The notes beneath the pieces were generated by a model, which worked only from the letters and a program-made list of their open reading frames with translations, had not been told where the DNA came from and did not search any database. A DNA stretch of 64,000 bases, taken from Lithobates sylvaticus. Taxonomy: Eukaryota; Chordata; Amphibia; Anura; Ranidae. Shown here in pieces: positions 42,060-52,850 of this stretch (position 1 is its first letter; each line of letters begins with the position of its first letter). The stretch spans positions 131,724,150 to 131,788,149 of the forward strand of contig CM053026.1 of assembly GCA_028564925.1 (NCBI GenBank), read 5' to 3'. Made by a program: the position numbers and the translations under genes.

Positions 42060-44329
42060 TGGGACAGGGGATTTTCAACTTGAGTTCCAAAACTCTGTCC
42101 CCCTCAGAAAAGGGCTTATTGGACAAGGGTCTTAAATTTGTGCCCCCAAAGCGTTTAGATAAATTCAAGACCTTTATGGACATTCATTTGTTCATAAGAA
42201 AGCTTAATATTAAAAGATATATGTCCGGAATTCCCGCAAATAGTCAAATAAGAGCGAGCGAATTTGTTCATTCTGGATTGAGGAATGCTTCACTCTTTAA
42301 TCCTCCTGGCCCATTAGCGCCTTCCCTTCGTGTGTTCAGAGATGTGCTGCTTAGAGATTTGGATGCCATGGAGGTCAAAAGAGCGAGGCTGAATAAATCC
42401 CTACAGGAAGGTTTGGAATCATTATGCCTCAATAAAGAGTTGGTCGTGAGGCCTGCCGACAAGGGGGGTGGAATAGTCATCCTGGACAAGGCGGACTATA
42501 TGGCCGAAATGTCTAGAATAATAGGTGATACCACCACCTACACCCTCCTAGCGGGAGATCCCAAGCTCAAATTTACTAGGGACCTCGAAAGGTTGGTGGC
42601 AGAGGGCCATTATGAGGGCATCCTAACCATGAAGGAAAAGTTATACCTTATTCCTATAGCCCCTCGCACCCCGACCATCTACTACCTCCCCAAATTACAT
42701 AAAGATCCAATCTGCCCCCCGGGACGTCCCATTGTCAGTGGGATTGATTCCATTACGTCCCGGGTGGGCAGATATATTGATTTTTACTTACAGCCTTTGG
42801 TACGCTCCATGCCTTCGTATGTGAAGGATTCCAGGCACATCATTAATATACTGTCCAATATGGTACCTACCGCTGGGATGTGGATGGTGACCATTGACGT
42901 CACGTCTTTGTACACCATCATCCCCCATGCTTTGGGATTTGAAGCCGTGTTATTCTATCTCGAGAGAGATTCCGACTTACCCCAAAAACAGGTCGATTTT
43001 CTGATGTCTCTTTTGAAGTTTGCAGCGGCATCGAACTATTTTTGGTTTGACGGCAACTTCTATAAGCAGGACACAGGAGTGGCAATGGGGGCCAAATATG
43101 CCCCCAGCCTGGCCAATTTGTTTATGGCCAAATGGGAGGAGGATGTCATCTATTCCCAACATGTACCCCAGGTCATCCTTTGGGCAAGGTACATCGATGA
43201 CATCCTCCTCCTATGGGATGGCCAGTTTAGCGAGTTGGAGAACTTTATGAGCACCCTCAACCTTAACCAAAGAGGGATTATTCTTAAGTTCGAAGCAAGC
43301 CAGTCTGAGGTCCACTATTTAGACCTGAATATATGCATTAGTAACCATTTGTTCACCACCTCCACCTTTTTTAAGGAGACTGACAGGAACTCCTTTATCC
43401 CTGTCGGGAGTTGTCACTATCATCCGTGGTTGAGAGCCGTTCCGAAGAGCCAGTTTTTGAGGCTACGGAGGAACTGCTCTGACCATAAACAATTCCTGAC
43501 ACAGGCTGAAGTCCTGGTTAACCGTTTCATTGAAAAAGGTTACCCAGAAAATACCCTTAGAAATACCTTGCAGATGGTGAGTACCACCAAGAGAGAAGAT
43601 TTGCTGATCGAAAAGAGTTCTAGGGGGGAACCTACATTCCCAATAGGGGTACCATTTGTGACCACTTATTCAGTACAACATAGTAGCATAAAAGCACTGA
43701 TCAACAAACATTGGCACATTGTGACCAACGACTCAGCCCTTGGTGAGATCTTACCCCCGAAACCTAGAATAATCTTCAGGGGGGCACAATCCTTACAAGG
43801 ACAAATAGCTCCTAACGTTCTTAACCCTCCAGTTAGGAGTGGGGGTTTTTTTGATCAGTTAAGTGGCTATTATAAATGTAGGCGCTGCAGAGTGTGCCGT
43901 CTAAACTCGTGCACAACGAGACGAACTACCTCGGTTCAGTCCACTGCCACACAGGAAATATTCAAAATTAAACCTTGCATTACGTGTGCTTCCACAGGCG
44001 TGGTGTACCTTCTGCAATGTCCGTGCGGCCTACAATATGTGGGCCGTACCAAACGGCCTTTGCAAATACGTTTAAACGAGCACATCACAAATATTATTTC
44101 GGGTTTCAAAAATCATTCCGTCTCTAAACATTATCTCCAATTCCATAAGAGGGATCCAGCCAACACCCTATTCTTGGGCCTAGATAAGTACAAGCCCAAT
44201 TGGAGAGGGGGACATTTAGTGAGAGAGATCTCCAAACTTGAGATGTCTTGGATACATAAACTCAAGACTTATGTCCCCTACGGGATGAATGTGGATACAG
44301 ATGTAAATGCTTTTATCAATAATGCGTGA
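42059..44329 (+). CDS. PLE-A ORF2, copy A3: reverse transcriptase plus GIY-YIG endonuclease
   Basis: 756 residues, equal in length to copy A2 and differing at very few positions (for example FRGAQ against FRAAQ, SGGFF against SGFFF). The RT catalytic aspartates (Asp280, Asp380, Asp381), the RPADKGG and YYLPKLHK blocks, the four-cysteine linker and the GIY-YIG motifs are all present. It ends ...VDTDVNAFINNA at TGA 44,327-44,329. The frame opens at GTG 42,059, overlapping the ORF1 TAG by one base. Although the element is 5'-truncated in ORF1, this ORF is complete and could supply enzyme in trans if transcribed. Confidence 0.93.
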   Translation: MGQGIFNLSSKTLSPSEKGLLDKGLKFVPPKRLDKFKTFMDIHLFIRKLNIKRYMSGIPANSQIRASEFVHSGLRNASLFNPPGPLAPSLRVFRDVLLRDLDAMEVKRARLNKSLQEGLESLCLNKELVVRPADKGGGIVILDKADYMAEMSRIIGDTTTYTLLAGDPKLKFTRDLERLVAEGHYEGILTMKEKLYLIPIAPRTPTIYYLPKLHKDPICPPGRPIVSGIDSITSRVGRYIDFYLQPLVRSMPSYVKDSRHIINILSNMVPTAGMWMVTIDVTSLYTIIPHALGFEAVLFYLERDSDLPQKQVDFLMSLLKFAAASNYFWFDGNFYKQDTGVAMGAKYAPSLANLFMAKWEEDVIYSQHVPQVILWARYIDDILLLWDGQFSELENFMSTLNLNQRGIILKFEASQSEVHYLDLNICISNHLFTTSTFFKETDRNSFIPVGSCHYHPWLRAVPKSQFLRLRRNCSDHKQFLTQAEVLVNRFIEKGYPENTLRNTLQMVSTTKREDLLIEKSSRGEPTFPIGVPFVTTYSVQHSSIKALINKHWHIVTNDSALGEILPPKPRIIFRGAQSLQGQIAPNVLNPPVRSGGFFDQLSGYYKCRRCRVCRLNSCTTRRTTSVQSTATQEIFKIKPCITCASTGVVYLLQCPCGLQYVGRTKRPLQIRLNEHITNIISGFKNHSVSKHYLQFHKRDPANTLFLGLDKYKPNWRGGHLVREISKLEMSWIHKLKTYVPYGMNVDTDVNAFINNA

Positions 44330-46888
44330 TTTTATTCTAGCTTTTAGATATATATCTTTTATCCATAAATTTGATATCAGCCAAGGTCAATGATTCTAAT
44401 TATTGTGTATTTCATACTGTGACATATTTGTACTCACATATTCTGTAATAGAATCTATGTACTTCCCTTTCTCCATATCAATGTTTGGGTTGCGACATGC
44501 AGGGAAGGGCCATAATTGAGTATATATCCTGAGGGGACTAACCCACATCCCCCCAGCGAGAATATAAAAAAAAAATTTTCTCCTTTATGTTACATTATGT
44601 AACCTATAGGTGTCTCCATGACACAATTTTATATATTTACTTTTCTTTCACCATATTATCACCCCTTTTTACACACATCTTTTGATCCTCTTCCGTCCAC
44701 ATTATTTGACATGCAATTTATCCAGTTATTTTTCCTTGCGGTTCATTCACCCCTTTTTCACTTACTATTCATTCACACACTCCCTCTTCCCCTTCTTCCC
44801 CTTTTTACAAAATAATATTTTTCATTTTATCATCACCATTCCTTTTTTTTAACTTTCTTATTTATCATTTAAAATTTATTTTTATTTTTCATTTTTCATT
44901 TTCTTATTTTTATTTTCTTTGTGTCACTTTTATTTTTCACTTTATTCCAATTTTTTTGTATTTTTAGTTATATTTATTTTCATTGATATTTTCATTTTCA
45001 TTTTTATTTGTATTTTTGTTTATATTTGTTTTTATTTATTATTATTTTTATTTTTATTTATTTTTAATTTGAGTTTTATTTTTTATTTTATTTTTATATT
45101 TTATTTATTTCTATTATTTATTATTATTTTTATTTTATTTATTTTCATTTTATTTTTATTTTTATCCACATATTTCTTATTATTATTATTTTTATTTTAT
45201 TTTCATATCTATTTACATTTTTGTCATTCCCTTTTTTATTTTTATTTTCATTTGCCTATTCATTTTTCACATTTTTTGTCACATCTTTTTCTAATTTTCA
45301 CATTGTATTAGGAGATAGCGCTCCCCCCTTCTTTTCCTTAAAATATGTAAGGTGTATTGTTTCTTCTTTCCCCTCCCTTCCCTATGTTCACTTGTCCATC
45401 ACTATCCATGTTATGAACCTTCACGATTCACATGGTAATAAGTCACCATACCTATTATGGGTTCACTCAAGTAATTCACCATATTCATCTATTTAGTTTT
45501 TACTTTTCTCAATTCACATTAATGGAGCCCAATTCCTCACTTCTGAGGGGCCCGGGTCTCCTTTTTTCTAATTCACATACATGAACACTCGACCTCAATA
45601 GGCCATGTACATTCACTATTTCTAACTTCACTGTATTCCTTTTATCCCATTTGCGAATATCAAATTTCCCACACAGAGGCGCTATATGCACCTACAATTG
45701 GTTTACAACTGGGGTATGTTTTTGTTAATATACCCAATCTATATGTTCTAAATGAAAATTGGGGCATAAGCATTTTTCTTTTCCATTCTTTCCGTTCTTT
45801 TCCAGTGTATGGGCAACCTTTCCCACAGTTAAGATGGTCGAATGGCCGCTTCCTTGCCTCTCGCAACGAGGCTTGGTAGTATATAATGTGGTGACTCACT
45901 GCGCGCCCTATTCCCATTGAAAACGTCTGTTGATGACGAAACGCGTATGGGAGGACGCGCAGTGACGTCACCACGTTCGTGTTACAAGGAGAAAGGGTGC
46001 GATTGAATGCCGGCCGGCGCTCTTTTTAAAATTATCGTTGGATTGTTTACTGCCTATTCTGTTCACAAGAATGTGAGTAATATCCGTTTTTAATAAAGTC
46101 TCTCTAGTTTTTTACAATATTACGCTATGGTCTGCCTTTGTCATTTACATGGTGACCTTTGGATGCACCTTTGAGTGCCTTATCTGTTTATCCTGACGTT
46201 TGGAAGTGTGCTTCTCCCTCCCTCCTGCTTTGGAGTTCTGGTTCGAATATATCCACCTTGGAGGACACTGTCTGAGGGGCAACTATACCTGATGTTTGGA
46301 ATCCTGTGCTAAAGCTCATATCTGAGTGCGTTTGTTTTCTATATATCTGGTAAGGAGCCTACTTACTGGTGGTGGCACTTTAACTAGAAGTGGAGCACAT
46401 TGGTGTAGTGGAACCTACTGCATAAGAGGACTCTGACCCATTGCTATTGGTTATTCATCTCACACAAAGACTTTGATAAATATCATTTACCATTGTTCAC
46501 AGTTTATATTCTAACGATTTTAGTTGAATATCTGTTATATATGTTTCGATAACCTGAGAATATACCATCACTGTTTGCCTATGCCCTTTTGAATCTGTGT
46601 GCAGACTCCATTTCTTAGGTTATTAGTATCTCAATTACTATCAATCAGATACACAGATCACTCAAGTGTATTGGTTTTCATCACTGTCATTTTAGTTTTA
46701 CTTGGCGCAGTTTTCCTTTTTCTATATTTCATGTGTGTTTATCCCACTATTCTGCAGCCGGTTTAGGTTTTATTTATTGATTTATTCATTTGTTTATTTA
46801 TTTATTTATTTACAATTCTTATTTTCCTTTCCCCCATCCAATTGTGTGACCATTTGTGTGTGTTAGGGTAGCGCGGTTTTTTGCTTTC
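44330..46888 (+). other. PLE-A 3' region, pLTR and tail (A3)
   Basis: Contains the AAATA-type tract (here TTTAT-rich, about 44,870-45,240), the pLTR ending near 46,685 with the hammerhead-like block at 45,927-45,952, and the 203-bp tail 46,686-46,888 matching 40,204-40,404. No gene. Confidence 0.85.
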
Positions 46889-46902
46889 AACAGCAGACGT
46901 GG
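46889..46902 (+). repeat. 14-bp target duplication of PLE-A, right
   Basis: AACAGCAGACGTGG, the same as 18,561-18,574 and 27,417-27,430. It encodes the TADVG of PLE-B RT motif A. Confidence 0.9.
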
Positions 46903-47409
46903 GCTCTCTGTATACCATAATTGAACACACAGATGCCAAGAAAGCTGTCAAATAGGCATTAAAGAATTCTACTGTGGATAAGAAACAACGTAGATACCTC
47001 TTGCAGTGTCTAGAATTTGGATTACTGCACAACTACTTTTGGTATGATGGGGGTTATTATCTACATAAGACTGGTGTAGCTATGAGGGCCAGTTTTGCTC
47101 CCAGTGTGGCCCATTTATTTTTGGCTCACTGGGAGTCAGAGGTGGTCTTTGAGATAGACCAGATGAGTTATTCATCTACCATAGATTTATAGATGACCTG
47201 TTCATGATATGGAGGGGGGGGGGGGTGAGGCTAGTCTCCTCTCCTTCATGGACAGATTAAATAAAAATGATAAAAATATAAAACTAACATGGAATTATGA
47301 TAAACAGAATATAGTGTTCTTGGATGTAGAGATGTATGTACATGAAGGGGAGATCTTTACCAAAAATTATTGTAAACCTACAGATAGGAACGGATATATT
47401 GCTATAGGA

Positions 47410-47546
47410 CAGTGATGGCGAAACCTTGGCACCCCAGATGTTTTGGAACTACATTTCCCATGATGCTCATGCACTCTGCGGTGTAGTTGAGCATCATGGG
47501 AAATGTAGTTCCAAAACATCTGGGGTGCCAAGGTTTGCCATCACTT
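47410..47546. mobile_element. 137-bp hAT foldback MITE
   Basis: Almost perfect palindrome with ~60-bp arms (CAGTGATGGCGAAACCTTGG inwards), bounded by the 8-bp duplication CTATAGGA (47,402-47,409 and 47,547-47,554). Typical hAT MITE. Inserted in the PLE-B RT remnant. Confidence 0.9.
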
Positions 47547-47899
47547 CTATAGGACAGCTGCCACCATAAACCCTGGTTATTGAACATCCCAAGAGGGCAG
47601 TTTGTCAGATTGAGAAGAAACTGTACAAGGAAGGAAGAATTTGAGGAACAGGCAGCAGGAGAAGTTTATACAAAAAAGCTACGACAGGAGTTTTGACAAT
47701 AAACAGCTGGAGACGATTAAGAATATGGAAAGGTAAGAGTTACTGGTAGGTAACAAAATAAAAGGTTGAAAGGAATGAAGGAGATGAATATAGGATTGTA
47801 TTGGGCTATAATATTTAAAAGACTAAGGTAGAAAATATAATCAGAAAGCATTGGAATGTACTGCGGAGGGATATAAAATCCTAGGGGGCCCCCCCCCCC

Positions 47900-48475
47900 C
47901 ATTCGTATATAAAAAAAAAAAAAGCACCAAACTTAAGAAATATTCTAGCTCCTGGAGTGTTAGACCCCTGTAGTAGGAAAATAGGAACATTGACTCCTTT
48001 TCTAAACAGGTTTTTATGTGTGCGGGAGGTGCTTAGCATGCTAGACCACCAAAGGTAGCAATGTTAAAAAGAAGAATGAATTTATTGCCAGTTACAGGAA
48101 GGGTCCAAAAATTAAAGAATTTATAACATGTTCCTTTGAGGGGGTGGTGTATGTGCTGGAATGTCTGTGCAAGCTCCAGTATGTTGGTCGTACTTCCAGA
48201 CCCCTACTGGTAAGGGTACGTGAACATATTAATAGCATTAGAAAAGGGAAGAAGGAATATTGCATTTCTAAGCACTTCAGAGAGGTTCATAATAGGAGCC
48301 CAAAATGTTAAAAATTTCGGGTGATTGAGACGGTGGAACATCATTGGGGGGGGGGGGGGACTTTATAAGACACCTAAGTCAACGTGAGTCAGCCTGGATC
48401 TATGAGACCCAGGTCTTAGCGCCCAGTGAGCTCAACATAGATTTCGACCTTAACTGCTTTACTTATAATGGTTAA
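47900..48475 (+). pseudogene. PLE-B linker and GIY-YIG endonuclease remnant
   Basis: A cysteine-containing linker (VCGRCLAC-like near 48,020) is followed by GVVYVLECLCKLQYVGRTSR at about 48,130-48,200. Then come VREHINSIRKGKKEYCISKHF and a C-terminal stretch ending in ELNIDFDLNCFTYNG. This is the target-nicking domain. A G run near 48,346 and several stops interrupt it. Confidence 0.8.
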
Positions 48476-48941
48476 ATAGGTGCATACATAATATATAAAT
48501 GGGGCAAATAATCTGTATAAAATTGGAAAAATAATCAAAAATTTTTTATTTTTTTTTAAACACTTTTCAGTTTCGCCCCCGGTGAGGGTGTGTTATATGA
48601 GGACTGTTTACAAGATTTTATATAATTGGGAAAATTGTATAGGAGTAATAAACATTACAGGTTTATATTGAAATTTTAGGCATATTTATTAATTCCTGTT
48701 TTAGATTGTAACAGGAGGTCACCGCAGGGGTGAGCGGTTCAGGCTGTGGAGAATGTTTTTGAGTTACATAAATTGGTTATCCTGCTTTGGTGACACTCTC
48801 TAGTACAAGAATTTGTGTTCCGTAGTCTACAGGAAGCGGGAGTGTCCATAGACACTGCTGACAGCCATAGCGACGCCTGAAGGGTTGCCTAGGCAACATT
48901 AGAGTATATAAAGGCTCAGGGTTAGCGGCCCTGCCCATCTA

Positions 48942-48977
48942 CTGATGAAGCCCAATGAGAAGGGTGACACGCGTTTA
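48942..48977 (+). ncRNA. Hammerhead-like motif of PLE-B (right pLTR)
   Basis: CTGATGA, extra A, GCCC-AATGAGA-AGGGT hairpin, GACACGCG. Counterpart of 18,304-18,338, with stem II slightly altered. Confidence 0.4.
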
Positions 48978-49690
48978 GAGGGGAGGAGCCGAGCCCGTGA
49001 CATCACACAGTCATCGTGAGTCCATTATGAACGAGCGGACGTTTTTTTATTTATGCAGTTTTAACCTTTGGATCTTGTAAGTGTGCCTTTTATTGGGGGA
49101 TTTTTAATAAAAGTACAAAGAGAGAGCACTATGGTATCTGCGTTTGTTACTACATGTCAATAATCGTATTGAGATAAGCACAGCTGAGCTGTAAGGAGGG
49201 AGAGGAGGGTGTTTCCTGGAAGGTACCAGTACAAATGTGTAGCCTGGGGAATGTAGGAGTTCCTGCTATTAAGACGTGGAGGAGAGAGATCGTGGAGGAA
49301 TTAAAGAGCGATCTTTTCCTGAGTTTTTAACTCATCTGTGAGGTGAGCAGGCAATTTGGCTGGTGATGGTGTGCACAAGTTATTGATCCCAGAGAGGACG
49401 GATATACACAGCAGTGATTATGTTTCACCCATTAAGATATATAAACTGTTTCTTCACCAAGAATAGAAGTTTATCATAATTTTTTTTATTTCAATTTTTA
49501 TTTTTCACATGACTGGTTGCATGTGATCTTTATCATAGTATAATTTTTTTTTTAATGTAATGATTCAAAGACACACTGCACTATAAAAGGAAATTATCAT
49601 TTTTATTAAGTGTGGTGAAACAGTGATACAGCAGCTGTGGAGATATTTATATTGTATTATTTTTATTTTAGCGCTGATTGTCTCTTCACA

Positions 49691-49705
49691 CTAAATTTAT
49701 ACCTG
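49691..49705 (+). repeat. 15-bp target duplication of PLE-B, right
   Basis: CTAAATTTATACCTG, identical to 17,594-17,608. Confidence 0.85.
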
Positions 49706-52485
49706 TCCATCAAAAATCATTTTGAAAGTGCTAGTTATCTGGCTCTCTGCCCAGAGACTGAAGTGCAAAATGCCACACTGAATTTCAATTATTTGTAGGC
49801 TACTCCTAATAATCTGAGTAATATTTAAGTTTGCAAACTTACTTGGTACAGATCCCAACACATTTACTTCCTTGAATTTTATGTCACATATTATGTCCTG
49901 GGAGAAGGTACTGCTGTGTCACTTTTCAGAGAGCCTGCCTTCTGAACTACAGCAATGCTGAAAGGAAGTTTCAGGAGGCGGGGTCAATACTTTCAGGCAG
50001 GTAGGTACCGTGGGATATGTAGTTCTTAGACATTGAGGGGAAGCTGCAAAGCATGCAGGGAATCCAGGAAGTTGTTGAGAGACGGTCATCAGACAGGCAG
50101 CAAACAAAGATTTTTTTTGGTAGTAAGCTTATATTGGATTGTCATAAAGAACTTTTTTTTTTTATTACTACAATACTGATGTTATTAAATTAAAAGTATG
50201 CTATGACGACAGTATCCCTTTACATGATTGGGGTAGACTAGGCTTTACATCACAATGTAAGGTGAGCTTTTGTTAATCTGTGCCACACAAAAACATGTTA
50301 AAGTGATAAAAGGGGATCCTAAATCATGTGAAATACAAATTTAAACAATAGGTCTACTTTAAGGCCTTGTTCATGGAGCATACACCCGTGTTTACCTGCA
50401 CAATAGAATCAGGAAGGTACATAAAAGCTGCACCAAATAATCACCTAAACATTATTATAAACATGACTAGAAACAGGATTTATAAAATATGAATAGTCCT
50501 TGGTGGAAATGATATGCAGCAATCACTGTTCAGTGTATCTATTAGCACCTCAGTGACTCCACACACACAAAAGTGTCAGACCACCTAGATGAGATTGCTT
50601 TACCATCTGGTAAGCACAAAGAGCGCGTTTGGCTATGACCCAGCCGCGGCCTTTAGCTTGTACCCAGGACCTCTACACTATACAGGAACAGAAAAGGGGG
50701 ACCAGCTTGTTGCATCTCTGGGTCGTACCTCACTTGAATGTTAGCAAGAGCAGGCGTTTAAGAGAAATGTCTGATTGAATTTTTAAGAAGTCAGCTCTGA
50801 TTCAAAAAAAAAAAAAAAAAATGCAGCCTGTATTCTGGCAGGGAGGATATCTTAGAACAGGGATATACAATAGAATCAGTGTATGAACTTTATTAAAAAT
50901 AGCAAACATGTGGGTCTCTGCAATGTATTTCACAAAAGTTCATCTAAATAACCAGGGGAGAGATTTTTTTTCCCTCAGCAAAAGTGTAGTTCACCTTTAA
51001 AAGAGGAACGAAAAAAAAATAAAGTTTTTATTTTCTCCCCACACATCAGCCTGAAAAGCATTGCACCAGAGACCAGTGGATTATAGGTGCAACCTTGGCT
51101 CCTGCAAACTCTTTATTCAGCTCTCTGCCTGTAGTGCTTTCAGTTAGAGAGCTGGAGAAGTGTCAATAGACGAGTGCACCGATTACCCCACCCACATGCC
51201 ATTGATAACTACACGCCTGTCCCCCATGGTGGCAGTGAGGACTTTTAGTTAGTTTATTCGAATTAAGCAGCTATGCAGGCAGAGCCCCAAGGAGTGAGGA
51301 TGCTTAGCAACATGTATTCAGGGTGCAACATGTTGCTAAGAGTGGAGTATGCCAGTAAGCAAACCTGTTGTATTCTCTAATGGCAAACATAACCAACCAT
51401 GAAGCTTGTGATTAGGTTCAATTCTACTGTGCTGGCACTTGCCACCTCCCAAATACAGCAAATGACCAACATTTCAGATGTGGCACATCTACATGCTGCC
51501 CCCTTAGCCTTCCTTTGTTCATGGGTCTGCTTGTAAGCCCAATCCTCTGGGATCTGATGTGTGGCCTGCCTTTCAGCATTTGCTGAAAATCTTTGTAAAA
51601 AAGAAAAGCTGACTGGTTTCTATGCAGAGCTGCATGAGAGATTTTAAACTCCAGTTTTAGTAAATCAACCCCAGTGTGTTTTTTCACCCATGCTCAGTGT
51701 TTCCCCATAAGCCAATATACCCCCTAGAAAAGGCAGTAAGTGAACGGTGCATTTAAGAACTCAGAGGGGGTGTGTGTTTAATCCTCCAAGTCTATAGTCT
51801 TGTATGGGGAACAAAATACACAATTTGTTGTGGTTGTGTCTATTCCGCAAACACTACAGTAACTCAGTAAAGTTAGAATCATATATTTATATAGGATGGT
51901 TGAAACATATCAACAGAGACAAATATCATATGTACGTATTTATTTACAATCCATTCATGGCTGGGAAATTCTTGTCAAGACGGTCCACTGAACCTAAAAA
52001 AAAAAAAAAAAAAACAGAAAAAATAATTAAATAAAAACCCAGAATGAGAAGAGGAACAATCAAGTTGAGCTATAAATTATGTAACGGGTGCATCAGAAAG
52101 CGTTTACAGTATCATGGTTTTTCATACTGTTACTTAATCATCACATGCACAAATCATTGTTTTTACTAAAATTGGATGATTTTTTTTAAATCATTACAAA
52201 TTTCTTTAACAAAGCTCATATGTAAATATTCATTTCTGGTGAATCTCTAGTCATACACAATTGAAAACCAAACTAATACAATCAAGCATTTTACTGTGGT
52301 TTACAGAAACCAATTAAACTGCAAAATGACTGGCGTTCTGACTTCACTAGATGCATGTTAGTACTCAAATTACTAAAGTTTAATAAAAAAAAAAAAAAAA
52401 AAAAAAAAAAAGCCAGGCAGCTACCTAGCTTTTTCAGAATGTGATCAACACCGGTAGCCTATGTGCATCTCTCAGTATCTCCTCC
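49706..52485. other. Unannotated DNA
   Basis: No gene found. There are poly(A) runs near 50,804, 51,998 and 52,385. The part at about 51,420-51,670 (ending TTTTAGTAAATCAACCCC) resembles a frog interspersed repeat, but I cannot name it. Confidence 0.4.
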
Positions 52486-52489
52486 CTAG

Positions 52490-52850
52490 CTCCAGTTTGT
52501 GAAATTGAGGTTTTGGGGAGGAGTGGGTACTCGATTTTTACAGGTACCCACTTCCATCACCTTAGGTGATCAGAAGCAGATGTTCTCTCCTCAAAGTCTT
52601 CTGGGACACATGGCAAGTCCCAGAAGACGTTGGGACCAGTCACAGAGCGCATCGCTGCTCGAGCAGCAGGCACCCAGCTGTCACAGCCAGATGCCCATAG
52701 CAAATATGCCAGCGAGGGAGGACACGGGGAGAACACGACTGATTCATGAGACAGGGCTGTTTATTCAAAGTCAGCAGCTACAGTTTTTGTAGCTACTGAC
52801 CTAATTTTCATTTCAGAGACTGGAGCTCCTCTTTAAGGACCCAGCCTGAC
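52490..52850 (+). repeat. Dispersed repeat C, copy 3
   Basis: Shares CAGCTGTCACAGCCAG, AAGTCAGCAGCTACAGT and neighbouring words with 8,764-9,154 and 10,124-10,151. Confidence 0.45.

Larger units (their letters stand above)
41177..46888 (+). mobile_element. PLE-A, copy A3 (rightward, 5'-truncated in ORF1)
   Basis: It begins inside ORF1 (matching the complement of about 39,688) and holds the rest of ORF1, intact ORF2, the 3' region, a full pLTR and a ~200-bp tail equal to the PLE-A 5' untranslated region. It ends at 46,888 at the right target duplication. One extra G at 41,177 lies at the head-to-head joint. Confidence 0.9.
46889..47700 (+). pseudogene. PLE-B reverse transcriptase, part after the PLE-A insertion
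   Basis: Starts TADVGSLYTIIEHTDAKKAVK (motif A), then has a stop codon before ALKNSTVDKKQRRYLLQ. It continues LLHNYFWYDGGYYLHKTGVAM and SFAPSVAHLFLAHWE (motif B), then FIDDLFM-like sequence with a G run (near 47,195-47,225), KLTWNYDKQNIVFLDVEMY and KPTDRNGYIAIGQ. After the MITE at 47,410 it resumes with LNIPRGQFVRLRRNC. Stops and frame changes make it non-functional. Same protein family as PLE-A ORF2 but clearly a different, older lineage. Confidence 0.8.
46889..49690 (+). mobile_element. PLE-B right part
   Basis: Continuation of PLE-B after the PLE-A insertion: RT remnant, linker, GIY-YIG remnant and 3' pLTR, ending at the 15-bp target duplication. It carries a nested hAT MITE (47,410-47,546). 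Much more decayed than PLE-A. Confidence 0.85.
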
